From the NCBI GenBank assembly GCA_003568315.1, contig PWYL01000026.1:1-43955 (forward strand): a DNA stretch of 43,955 nucleotides, in the 5' to 3' direction. The stretch's first letter is position 1, and each line of letters starts with the position of its first letter. The position numbers and the translations under genes are program-made. The DNA is from Mollicutes bacterium (GTDB taxonomy: Bacteria; Bacillota_I; Bacilli_A; Izemoplasmatales; Izemoplasmataceae). Shown here one piece after another: positions 27,840-35,183 of the stretch. Under the pieces are notes generated by a model that saw only the letters and a list, made by a program, of their open reading frames with translations, did not search any database and was not told the origin of the DNA.

Positions 27840-28343
27840 TCAATCAGCGTCGGTCTCTTTCTTCGCTGTCTGTCTCAAAGCCTCGGCGAGCTTCTCGGCC
27901 GCTTCTTTCGGAATCAATAGAAGGCGTGTCCGGGGCTTTTCGCCCGCTTTGATGCGGAACCGGAAGATGACCTTGCTCAGACCGAACCATCCATAGAATA
28001 CGGGCGAGAAACGGACCTCTCGGAGCGAGTCCCGCTTATAGGTCACATCATCCTTGAACGTGAGCGTCTCCCCCGCTTTGTCGAGCGTGAGGCGTTCCTT
28101 GTCATAGAGGCGGAATTCCCGATAGAAATGGATGAAACTGAGAAGGATGCCCGCAACGATAAGAATCACGTAATTCCAAAGACCGCCGTCGGCGATGAAG
28201 TGCCAGGTCCTCTCCTCATCGGTGATGTTCACGACCCGCGCGACCAAGAATATGAGCACCGAGGCGATGAGAGACCCCGCGACGAGCAAGACGAAGAATT
28301 GTTTCCGATCCGGTCTTTCTCCTCGGAACGACGTCTTTTCCAT
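27840..28343 (-). CDS. Membrane protein with PH-like (YcxB-type) domain
   Basis: 167 aa with two adjacent membrane helices (about 17-40 and 55-77), then a cytosolic stretch with alternating beta strands (YDKERLTLDKAGETLTF, REVRFSPVFYGWFGLSKVIFRF) that looks like a bacterial PH-like fold. The function of this class is unknown. ATG 28343 has AGGGGTG seven bases upstream and lies 14 bases after the NYN gene. It is the last gene of a probable five-gene unit; assignment rests on pattern only. Confidence 0.65.
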   Translation of the reverse strand: MEKTSFRGERPDRKQFFVLLVAGSLIASVLIFLVARVVNITDEERTWHFIADGGLWNYVILIVAGILLSFIHFYREFRLYDKERLTLDKAGETLTFKDDVTYKRDSLREVRFSPVFYGWFGLSKVIFRFRIKAGEKPRTRLLLIPKEAAEKLAEALRQTAKKETDAD

Positions 28344-28357
28344 GGAGGACACCCCTG

Positions 28358-29116
28358 TCATTTCTTCTTGTTCCGGATGTAGGCGACCTTGTTCTCGATT
28401 TTCACTTCGAAAGCCTTGTGGTTTTTGAAATAGGTGATCGGCCGGACGTTCTTGCCGTAGTTCCTGGGGTGGAAACCCGGGAACTTCTTTTGCAGAAGGT
28501 CGGCCACGATGCTCCAATATGCCCAGCCGTCGTCCTCTTGGTTGTTCTCGATGATGTGTTTCAGTTCCTTCTCGATGGTCTCGGGCGGGGTGATGGAACT
28601 CTCGGCCTTGTTGTTCGCGGGCTTCTTCCGCTTGCCTTTGGCGGGCGGTTTCTCCTCTTTTTTCACCCCTTCTTCCTTCGCGAGCATCTTGTTGAGATAA
28701 GCGAAGGCCTCGCAGGAGTTCACGAGGGAAATCGGGGTCTTGCTCTCGCCCATGCCGAAGACGAACATGTCGTCTTCGCGGAGGCGGGTGACGAGCTTGG
28801 TGAAATCGGAATCGCTCGTCACGAGGCCGAATGCGTCCACTTTCCCCGAATAGAGGATGTCCATCGCGTCGATGATCATCGTGAAGTCGCTCACGTTCTT
28901 GCCCGCCGTATAGACATTCTGCTGGACGGGGGTGAGGCCGAACTCGTTGATTTTGCCTTTCCAGGCGGAAAGCTGGTCCGTGGTCCAATCGCCATAGACC
29001 CGTCGGTAGTTGATCTTTCCGTATTTGTTGGCTTCATCGACGATGATCTCGATGTATTTCGGCGAGATGTTCTCCGCGTCGACGAGCAGTGCGATGTTTC
29101 GGTTCTCGATAGCCAT
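28358..29116 (-). CDS. NYN-domain RNase-like protein with C-terminal LOTUS/OST-HTH-type domain
   Basis: 252 aa. Residues 5-150 are a PIN-like NYN (LabA/DUF88) domain: LLVDAENIS with Asp13, Asp77 and Asp83, and TSDSDF (Asp102, Asp104), the acidic set expected to bind Mg. A Lys/Pro-rich linker (about 155-180) leads to a C-terminal domain (about 190-252) with AYWSIVADLLQKKFPGFHPRNYG, typical of OST-HTH/LOTUS RNA-binding modules. The whole architecture is known as a DUF88-OST-HTH protein; RNA cleavage or binding is inferred. ATG 29116 has GGGGCG upstream; ATG 29128 is an alternative. Confidence 0.85.
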   Translation of the reverse strand: MAIENRNIALLVDAENISPKYIEIIVDEANKYGKINYRRVYGDWTTDQLSAWKGKINEFGLTPVQQNVYTAGKNVSDFTMIIDAMDILYSGKVDAFGLVTSDSDFTKLVTRLREDDMFVFGMGESKTPISLVNSCEAFAYLNKMLAKEEGVKKEEKPPAKGKRKKPANNKAESSITPPETIEKELKHIIENNQEDDGWAYWSIVADLLQKKFPGFHPRNYGKNVRPITYFKNHKAFEVKIENKVAYIRNKKK

Positions 29117-29141
29117 AAAACGCCCCATTTCTTATTAGCGG

Positions 29142-29951
29142 TTATTTTTCATCTTTCGTGCGGTCTTCGATGGTTTCCAGCCATTGTTCGAGGGCATGGT
29201 TGAAGTGGCGGGCATTGTCCTGGTTGGCGATATGACCCGCATCCGGTATGGACCTGTAGACGCTTCCCGGGGTCTCCTCATGCCAACGCTGCGCCTTTTC
29301 GATGAGCCATTTCTGGTCGTTTTCGCCATGGACGATGAGAAGTGGCGTCTTGATGGCTTCATCAATGCCCTTTCTCGCCGTCTTCAACATCATCCTGAGC
29401 ATCTTCAGCATGTCTCTTTTCGCCGTGCGCGAGGCGATGCGGTTGATGAGGTAGTCTTGACTCTTCTCCGTGCGGCCGCGGTCCTTGCCGGCGATGATCT
29501 TCACGAGGATCTGTTTCGGGATGAAGCGGCACGAGGCGAAAAAGAGGCGGAGCTTGAGATAGTTTCGGAAAGGCAAGGGCTTGTGCAAGGGGGTGCTTCC
29601 GACATCGACCACCCCTGCGACATATTCGGGGTGATGGAAGGCGAAATGCTGTACGAGATGTCCGCCCATGGAAAGGCCGCACAAGACCGCCCTCTCGATG
29701 CCTCGGGCGTCGAGGAGCTCTTTCACGGTGTCGCTCACGGATTCGTAGCTCATGCCGTTTGTGAAAGTGAACGATTCGCCGTGGTTGGGAAGGTCGAACG
29801 CGATTACACGGTACTTTTTGCGGAAATGCACGAGCTGTTTCACGAAACAACGATGGTCGGCCCCGAGTCCGTGCACGAAGACGAGGGCGGTGGATGACCT
29901 CGGGCCCTCGTCGCGAAAACGCAAGGGGCCCCGTTTTGTCTTCAAAATCAT
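29142..29951 (-). CDS. Alpha/beta hydrolase
   Basis: 269 aa with a complete hydrolase-fold core: VFVHGLGADHRC (oxyanion loop HG), nucleophile elbow GLSMGG (Ser94), acid in VHGENDQ and His in DAGHIAN. The cap region (about 120-190) is basic, with GKDRGRTEK. Similar to MhpC/3-oxoadipate enol-lactonase-type proteins, but the substrate is unknown; no signal peptide. The start ATG 29951 lies seven bases past the ankyrin-like gene and has no clear SD, suggesting translational coupling. Confidence 0.87.
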   Translation of the reverse strand: MILKTKRGPLRFRDEGPRSSTALVFVHGLGADHRCFVKQLVHFRKKYRVIAFDLPNHGESFTFTNGMSYESVSDTVKELLDARGIERAVLCGLSMGGHLVQHFAFHHPEYVAGVVDVGSTPLHKPLPFRNYLKLRLFFASCRFIPKQILVKIIAGKDRGRTEKSQDYLINRIASRTAKRDMLKMLRMMLKTARKGIDEAIKTPLLIVHGENDQKWLIEKAQRWHEETPGSVYRSIPDAGHIANQDNARHFNHALEQWLETIEDRTKDEK

Positions 29952-29958
29952 GCGCGGA

Positions 29959-31476
29959 TCAGTTCAAGAACCTCTGCGACCTCTTGATCACGGGGTCGTA
30001 GGTGATGTTCTCCAAGGGGATGTCGTAGTAGAAATGGAGATAGTAGACATCGACGAGATGGGTGTGCACGGTCGCCTGTTTTTCGACCTCACCGCCGGGA
30101 AGGAAGGTGTATTTGATATAGGCCATCTTGTTCAAGGTGTAGTCCTCGGTCTCGATGATGATGGGGGTTTGGTTCTGCTTGGCGAAGTCTTTGAAGATGT
30201 TGAGCAGATTCGCGTCCAGGTCGTAAAAATCGACGGAAAGCTGCAAGGTCCGGTGGGTGTCGTGCTTGATGGTCTCGGGGAACATCTCCTTCAGGGTCAT
30301 GATGTCGTAGACCTCGATGTCCTTCGCTCGCAATTCTTCCTGCAACATGTTCCTCGTGCCCCTGTCATCGACGCGTGTCAAGGTGAGATAGGGCGTGAAG
30401 ACCTCGATGTCGAAAAGGTAGGAGAGGTTGTAGAACTCTTCTTCGGAAAGTTCGTAGAAATAGTCCTCTTCCATGTTCAAAGCGAGCCGCACGACACCGA
30501 TGATGTCTTCATGCCGCAAATCCTTCTTCCGCTGCATGTCGTCGTAGTCCTGCAGCGTCAAGCCGTGGCGGTCCTTGGCGTTGAAGTCGATGTGGGAAGA
30601 GAGGTCCAGGGTGAACTGCGCATCACGGAAGAGAAGCTGATGCGCCGGGGGAAAGCCCGCGGCGGTCTTCTTCCTGGTCTTGGCGCCCTTTCCGACGAGA
30701 ATTTCCACATAGCGGGGTGTCTGCGCATAGCGCAAGGCCATGTGGAAGAGCGAGAGCCCGAAATCGTTCTGCATGTTTATGGTCCAGCCGCGTTTCAGAA
30801 GGAAGGCGAGGACTTTTTGGAAATCCTCTTCGTGTTCGAGATGGAGGATGTTGTGGAAGAGGTCGGTGTTGACGAGGTCGGTGAGGTCCTTCACATCCTC
30901 AGACAGATGCAAAAGCGGCGGATGATAGCTCAGAATGTCGTAGAGGATGTCCTTGTCCTTCAAGAGGGGCTTGAACTCCCTTCTGCCGATGAGATACATG
31001 AAGACCTCGTAGTTCGCGAGCGCGATGCGCAAGAGTTCGACTTGATAGGCGGGCTCCAGAGGATAGTCCCGATAGAACTGCCGGAAATACTCGCCGTCGT
31101 AATGGTCGATCATGTAGGTGTACATCTCGAGGAGATGGTCGGGAGAGAAATCGAAGGTCTCGAGCGCCGTGAGGAGATAATCCTCGCGTTCGAACACCAA
31201 TAGGACGACCAAGAGGGAAAAGTCCACCGCATTCTTGAAATCGGTGTAATCATAGGTCGCCAGGAGGTATTCATAGATCTCTTCGACATCGTAGGCGATG
31301 GCGAGCTCGATGGGGTCGAACATCCTTTCATCCTCGTCAAAGGGTTCATACGTGCGGATGAAGGTCTCGAGGTCGCCCTCCTTTATGGCTTCGGCCCATT
31401 CGAGGACCTCGAAGATGTCGCTCGAATAGATGAAGTTCCGGTATGTCGAATACATGTTTCCGTCCCAATCATACAT
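29959..31476 (-). CDS. Large ankyrin-repeat-like protein of unknown function
   Basis: A 505-aa acidic, Tyr/Asp/Glu-rich protein. Much of the sequence is helical; residues about 230-320 (LLKRGWTINMQNDFGLSLFHMALR and VEILVGKGAKTRKKTAAGFPPAHQLL) resemble two ankyrin repeats, followed by IDFNAKDRHGLTLQDY, a third. The C-terminal 150 residues are a mixed alpha/beta domain with no known match. No signal peptide, membrane segment or catalytic motif. ATG 31476 has AGGGAT upstream; ATG 31455 with GGGACGG is close behind. Probably a protein-interaction scaffold; a specific role cannot be given. Confidence 0.6.
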   Translation of the reverse strand: MYDWDGNMYSTYRNFIYSSDIFEVLEWAEAIKEGDLETFIRTYEPFDEDERMFDPIELAIAYDVEEIYEYLLATYDYTDFKNAVDFSLLVVLLVFEREDYLLTALETFDFSPDHLLEMYTYMIDHYDGEYFRQFYRDYPLEPAYQVELLRIALANYEVFMYLIGRREFKPLLKDKDILYDILSYHPPLLHLSEDVKDLTDLVNTDLFHNILHLEHEEDFQKVLAFLLKRGWTINMQNDFGLSLFHMALRYAQTPRYVEILVGKGAKTRKKTAAGFPPAHQLLFRDAQFTLDLSSHIDFNAKDRHGLTLQDYDDMQRKKDLRHEDIIGVVRLALNMEEDYFYELSEEEFYNLSYLFDIEVFTPYLTLTRVDDRGTRNMLQEELRAKDIEVYDIMTLKEMFPETIKHDTHRTLQLSVDFYDLDANLLNIFKDFAKQNQTPIIIETEDYTLNKMAYIKYTFLPGGEVEKQATVHTHLVDVYYLHFYYDIPLENITYDPVIKRSQRFLN

Positions 31477-31586
31477 CGTGGATCCCTGTCTTTCGCTTGA
31501 GATGTGCGGACCGGATGGATAGCGGTCCGTCCTTGATTCTGTCATTTTCGCGATGCGAAACGCTCAGGGCGTCATCCGGATGCCCG

Positions 31587-32177
31587 TCAAACGTCTTCTT
31601 CATCGTCTTTTTCCGGATCTTTCGTTTCGCTCTCGAGACGTTCCTTTTCCACTTCTTCCATCATCGCGGCGAACGTATCGACGACGTCCTCTGTTTGGGA
31701 AAAATCCTTCAATATGCCTTCCAAAGTCGCATCACCCTTCGCTTCTAGATCGTCGAAAAGCAAGATGCCCTTCTCTTCTTCAAGATAGCGGTCCGTGAAG
31801 TCGACGAAGGCGATGAGGATCTTCATGATGGTTTTTCCGAGCCCTTTTAGAAGTTTGCCGGCGAGATAGACGAGGTTCAAAGGCAGAAAAAGCAAGAAGA
31901 CGAGAAAGCTTCCGAGGGTATAGACGCGCTTGAAGGCCTGTTCGGCCAGTATCCTCTTTCTGAAGATTCTCGCCTGGATGCGGATGAACTGGCGGAAAGG
32001 CACGAAAAAGAGCCTTTCAAGAAGGAAAGCCGTTCCCGTGAACAGGAAAAGGGCGGTGTTCAAAACGAGGATGAGGGGCGAGAGGAAGATTTTCCCAAGC
32101 ATCTCCCGACGCTTGTAGTCCTTCATGTCGAGAAGGTAGACATAACTCCTCAATCCCTGTTTCAGTGCGCTCATCAT
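31587..32177 (-). CDS. Membrane protein of unknown function
   Basis: 196 aa with two hydrophobic regions (about 28-60 and 86-105) and basic interhelical stretches (RQFIRIQARIFRKRIL); the C-terminal 65 residues are acidic and charged, ending EKDDEEDV. No recognised domain. Start ATG 32177 or 32174 with weak GGACGTGATG upstream. A TGGTAGAAT extended -10 lies 32 bases before, overlapping a run that resembles a Fur-type box. A 110-base gap separates it from the ankyrin-like gene downstream on this strand. Confidence 0.65.
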   Translation of the reverse strand: MMSALKQGLRSYVYLLDMKDYKRREMLGKIFLSPLILVLNTALFLFTGTAFLLERLFFVPFRQFIRIQARIFRKRILAEQAFKRVYTLGSFLVFLLFLPLNLVYLAGKLLKGLGKTIMKILIAFVDFTDRYLEEEKGILLFDDLEAKGDATLEGILKDFSQTEDVVDTFAAMMEEVEKERLESETKDPEKDDEEDV

Positions 32178-32194
32178 GTCATCACGTCCGTTTC

Positions 32195-32217
32195 GTAAAT
32201 CATTATCATTCTACCAC
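32195..32217 (-). promoter_or_regulatory. Extended -10 with Fur-box-like repeat before the membrane-protein gene
   Basis: Minus strand TGGTAGAAT, then GATAATGAT. The run AATGATAATGATT carries two NAT(A/T)AT-like hexamers of a Fur box but lacks the inverted third one. A Fur/PerR gene lies 800 bases away. Tentative. Confidence 0.3.
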
Positions 32218-32225
32218 AGCGGACA

Positions 32226-32258
32226 TAAAAAAACTACCACGCCTTGCGACGTGGTAGT
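32226..32258 (-). terminator. Terminator of the peroxiredoxin gene
   Basis: Minus strand ACTACCACG/CGTGGTAGT (9-bp stem, 8-base loop) followed by T7, eight bases after the stop. Confidence 0.93.
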
Positions 32259-32266
32259 GGATGTCG

Positions 32267-32965
32267 CTATTTTTTGTCTTTCTTGAAACACATGAACCAA
32301 TCGACGCAATACATCTCGTCATCCGCTTTCCCGCTGCGCGCGTTGGCGGTCTCCATATTGCTGGCGGGCGGTACGACAAGATCGTCTCCGGGACGCCAGT
32401 CGGCGGGCGTGGCCACACCTTCGGCATCGGTCTTTTGGAGGGCGAGGATGATGCGCTTCAACTCGTCGAAGTTCCGGCCCGTCGAGAGGGGGTAATAGAG
32501 GATGGTACGGATCCGACCTTTGGGATCGATCACGAACACGGCGCGCACGGCCTGTGTGCTCGATTGGTTGGGCTGGATCATGCCGAATTTCTTCGCGACG
32601 TCCATCTTGATGTCCTCGATCAAAGGGAACTTGACGTCCATGTCCTTCATGCCCTTGAACTCGATTTTTTCCTTGATGGTGCGCAGCCAGGCGATGTGCG
32701 AATGCAAAGAATCGATCGAGAGGCCGATGAGTTCGGTATTGAGCGCGCGGAATTCCTCATGCATCTTCGCGAAGGTCATGAACTCCGTCGTGCACACGGG
32801 GGTGAAATCCGCCGGGTGGGAAAAGAGGATCACCCATTTTCCTTCGTAGTCTCTGGGGAAATGGATGGTGCCGTTGGTGGTCTTTGCCGTGAATGCGGGC
32901 GCCAAGTCACCGATCAAAGGCATGCGGTACGTTTCTTCCGTTTGTTCTTTGTGGCTTTCTTCCAT
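32267..32965 (-). CDS. Peroxiredoxin, Prx6/archaeal-type
   Basis: Thiol peroxidase reducing H2O2 or organic peroxides; 232 aa. Peroxidatic Cys58 in PADFTPVCTTEF, with the conserved Thr55 and, further along, Arg in AVRAVFVIDPKGRIR. The C-terminal extension ends with Cys220 and Cys226 in YCVDWFMCF, the pair found in long Prx6-class enzymes of archaea and thermophiles, which can act as resolving cysteines. ATG 32965 has GGAAGG 11 bases upstream. It follows the PerR/Fur gene by 26 bases on the same strand, so the two are likely one transcript under peroxide control. Confidence 0.93.
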   Translation of the reverse strand: MEESHKEQTEETYRMPLIGDLAPAFTAKTTNGTIHFPRDYEGKWVILFSHPADFTPVCTTEFMTFAKMHEEFRALNTELIGLSIDSLHSHIAWLRTIKEKIEFKGMKDMDVKFPLIEDIKMDVAKKFGMIQPNQSSTQAVRAVFVIDPKGRIRTILYYPLSTGRNFDELKRIILALQKTDAEGVATPADWRPGDDLVVPPASNMETANARSGKADDEMYCVDWFMCFKKDKK

Positions 32966-32991
32966 TGGGTTCCAATCCTTCCTATATTTTT

Positions 32992-33408
32992 TTATGCGTG
33001 CTCCTTTTTCTGTCGGTTTTCTCGGCAGGAACCGCAAACTCCCCGGTAGGTGAGTTGCACCTCTTCGACGTGGAACCCTTCCGGATATGTCGCGCTCGGT
33101 GCGATGGCGACATCCGTGATCCGGCCGCACACACGGCAGACGAAATGGGCGTGTGGAGGCTCGAGGACGTCATAACGGCGTTCGTTCCGCTCGTTGAAGA
33201 CGGTGGAGGCGAGTCCCTTCTCTTCGAGGAGTTTCAACGTGTTGTAGACGGTGGTTCGCGAAAGGGTGGGAATGTCATCGATGAGATCCCGATGGATCTC
33301 TTCCGCCGTCGGATGGCTTTTCGCCCGCATAAGGTGGTCATAGATTTTCATCCTCGTCAAAGAGGGACGGATATCCTTTTCGAGGAGTTGTCCTTTCACG
33401 TCTTTCAT
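32992..33408 (-). CDS. perR: Fur-family regulator, PerR-like
   Basis: 138 aa with an N-terminal winged helix (LTRMKIYDHL, HPTAEEIHRDL, LSRTTVYNTLKLLEEKGL) and a C-terminal dimerisation domain. Structural zinc site Cys91-X2-Cys94 (CRVC) and Cys125-X2-Cys128 (CGSC); regulatory metal ligands are likely His34 or nearby, Asp80, His86 and His88, and Asp99, as in PerR. Fur cannot be excluded, but the peroxiredoxin directly downstream favours PerR. ATG 33408 has TAGGAG 10 bases upstream. The promoter contains a 7-1-7-like AT-rich palindrome consistent with autoregulation. Confidence 0.85.
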   Translation of the reverse strand: MKDVKGQLLEKDIRPSLTRMKIYDHLMRAKSHPTAEEIHRDLIDDIPTLSRTTVYNTLKLLEEKGLASTVFNERNERRYDVLEPPHAHFVCRVCGRITDVAIAPSATYPEGFHVEEVQLTYRGVCGSCRENRQKKEHA

Positions 33409-33436
33409 GGTTTTTCGCTCCTAAAATGTAATGAAT

Positions 33437-33451
33437 ACATATTTAATATAA
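33437..33451 (-). promoter_or_regulatory. PerR-box-like palindrome on the perR promoter
   Basis: Minus strand TTATATT-A-AATATGT; central ATATT-A-AATAT is a perfect palindrome, resembling the 7-1-7 PerR/Fur box (TTATAAT-N-ATTATAA). It covers the -10 element. Confidence 0.5.
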
Positions 33452-33473
33452 ATCCAAGAGAGGTTTTTGTCAA
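33445..33473 (-). promoter_or_regulatory. Promoter of perR-peroxiredoxin
   Basis: Minus strand TTGACA (33473-33468), 17-base spacer, TATATT (33450-33445). Confidence 0.85.
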
Positions 33474-33490
33474 GAGATGCGGCAGAATAT

Positions 33491-33519
33491 TTGAGCGAAA
33501 GCGTAAGGGCTGGTATAAT
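33491..33519 (+). promoter_or_regulatory. Promoter of the small GNAT gene
   Basis: TTGAGC (33491-33496), 17-base spacer, TATAAT (33514-33519) with TGG directly before it (extended -10). Confidence 0.75.
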
Positions 33520-33549
33520 CAATATAGGAAGGACAAGGAGTGATCGACT

Positions 33550-33822
33550 TTGAAAATCGAGAAAGGGGACAACCGTTTCTACATCCCCGGCAAGGAAGGC
33601 ACGCTCGCACACATCACTTTCCGCCCGGAGGACAAAAAGACCATCATCGCCGTGTCCACATTCGTCGCTCCTTCCATGCGCGGACAGGGCATCGCGAAGA
33701 AACTTCTGGACCGTTTGGCCGAGCACGCCCGGGAAAACAACCTCAAAATCCGCCCGCAATGTTCGTATGTGGTGACGGCCTTCGAGGAGCACGAAGAATA
33801 CAAGGATGTGAAGGCCGGCTAG
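33550..33822 (+). CDS. Short GNAT acetyltransferase (NATD1/YjdJ-type)
   Basis: 90 aa; a minimal GNAT domain with VSTFVAPSMRGQGIAKKLLDRLAEHA, the acetyl-CoA-binding motif, and an IRPQCSYVVTAFEEHEEY end characteristic of the small YjdJ/NATD1 group. Such proteins occur widely; their substrate is uncertain. The start is TTG 33550: a TGA lies nine bases upstream in frame, and AAGGAG sits 10 bases before the TTG. It is monocistronic, with its own promoter and a shared bidirectional terminator downstream. Confidence 0.85.
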   Translation: MKIEKGDNRFYIPGKEGTLAHITFRPEDKKTIIAVSTFVAPSMRGQGIAKKLLDRLAEHARENNLKIRPQCSYVVTAFEEHEEYKDVKAG

Positions 33823-33946
33823 CCAGAGACCGTCCTTTGCCCCACGCCTTTCACACTTTATTTCGTGTGCCCTGAGACGCTAGGCATGGCGACACCCACA
33901 AAAATCGAATCAAACAAAGACGAGTTTCCTGTCGGGGAAGATTATC

Positions 33947-33988
33947 AAAAAGGGCCTGCATGCAGAATCGCATGCAGGCCCTCTTTTT
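33947..33988. terminator. Bidirectional terminator between small GNAT and opuA genes
   Basis: AGGGCCTGCATGC/GCATGCAGGCCCT (13-bp perfect stem, AGAATC loop) with A5 on the left and T5 on the right, so it works for both converging units. Confidence 0.95.
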
Positions 33989-34001
33989 ATTTTGGCCATT
34001 G

Positions 34002-35177
34002 TCAATCCGCGAGCGCCTCGACGACAACGTTGTAGTCGAGCACGCCGCGCAGACGGCCCTTGCCGTCGACGACCGGAAGGTCGTATTCGGCTTCTTTCAA
34101 CTTGTGCCAAGCTTCACGGAGATAGGCGTTCCTATAGATCACGGTATCGTCCTCGTTGACGAGTTTGTTGATGGTTTGGCCGCGTGATTTCTGGAGGTCC
34201 TCGAAACGGATGTATCCTTGGAACTTCCGGTTCTTGTCGGTGACATAGCAGAAATCCATGTCTCTCTCCTTCAAGGCTTCCCGCGTTTCTTTCACCGAAT
34301 CGCCGAGTTTGGCGACATAGCCGGGGCGATGCATGATGGAGCGGACTTTCAGGATCCGCGTCTTGTCGACATCGGCGATGAAATCCCGGACATAGTCGCT
34401 AGCGGGTTTGTCGAAGAATTCGTCCGGGGTGCCGATTTGGACGATTTCCGCGTCTTTCATGAGCGCGATTCTGTCACCCAGCCGGAAGGCTTCGTTCATA
34501 TCATGCGTGATGAAGAGGATGGTCCTGTCCATCTCGTCTTCGAGTTTCAGGAGTTCGTCCTGCATGTTGCGGCGGATCAGGGGGTCCAAGGCACTGTAGG
34601 GCTCATCCATGAGGAGAAGCTCCGGGTCGTTCGTCAGCGCGCGGGCAAGGCCGACACGTTGGCGCATGCCGCCCGACAGCTGGTTGGGCATGTGGTTCTC
34701 CCAACCGGAAAGACCGACGAGGTCGATGGCGTCTTGCGCTGTTTGGCGACGTTTTTCTCTGGCGACACCTTGGACTTCCAGAGGGTATTCGACGTTCTGC
34801 ATGACCGTGCGGTGGCTGAGCAGGGCGAAGTTTTGGAAGACCATAGAAGCATCGTTACGGCGATAGGATCTGAGTCCAGAGCTCGAGAGCTCCGTCAGAT
34901 CCTGCCCGCCGACAGTGATTGTGCCGCGGGCGGGTCTGTTCAAGAGGTTCAGCGTACGGATGAGGGAACTCTTACCGCTTCCCGAAAGACCCACGATGAC
35001 AAAGAGTTCTCCTTCTTCAATCTCGATACTGAGATTTTTGACGGCCACCGTGGCGCCGGTCTCTTCGCGGATCTCGTCAGCGGTCATGTCTTCGTCCAAA
35101 AGTTCTATGGCGGCTTTTCTCTGCATCTTCGTTCCGAACACGACACTCATGTTATCAATTTTCACATCTCTGGCCAT
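34002..35177 (-). CDS. opuAA: Glycine betaine/proline ABC transporter ATPase with CBS domains
   Basis: 391 aa. ABC ATPase (about 1-265): Walker A GLSGSGKSS (63-71), signature LSGGMRQR, Walker B LLLMDEP, His switch ITHDMNEA. Tandem CBS domains (about 270-391) follow, with RSIMHRPGYVAKLGDSV and LPVVDGKGRLRGVLDY. In the Lactococcus OpuA the CBS pair senses c-di-AMP and ionic strength, so a similar gating is expected. ATG 35177 has the SD GGAGTGATC that contains the opuAB stop. Last gene of the opuA operon; a bidirectional terminator follows. Confidence 0.95.
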   Translation of the reverse strand: MARDVKIDNMSVVFGTKMQRKAAIELLDEDMTADEIREETGATVAVKNLSIEIEEGELFVIVGLSGSGKSSLIRTLNLLNRPARGTITVGGQDLTELSSSGLRSYRRNDASMVFQNFALLSHRTVMQNVEYPLEVQGVAREKRRQTAQDAIDLVGLSGWENHMPNQLSGGMRQRVGLARALTNDPELLLMDEPYSALDPLIRRNMQDELLKLEDEMDRTILFITHDMNEAFRLGDRIALMKDAEIVQIGTPDEFFDKPASDYVRDFIADVDKTRILKVRSIMHRPGYVAKLGDSVKETREALKERDMDFCYVTDKNRKFQGYIRFEDLQKSRGQTINKLVNEDDTVIYRNAYLREAWHKLKEAEYDLPVVDGKGRLRGVLDYNVVVEALAD

Positions 35178-35183
35178 TTTTGA

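Noticed and set aside
29752-31203. 483-codon open frame antisense to the ankyrin-like gene
   Set aside because: Antisense artefact with no start site signals; the minus-strand gene has SD and operon context.
33823-34001. Short ATG frame at 33886
   Set aside because: Runs straight through a strong bidirectional terminator and lacks an SD.
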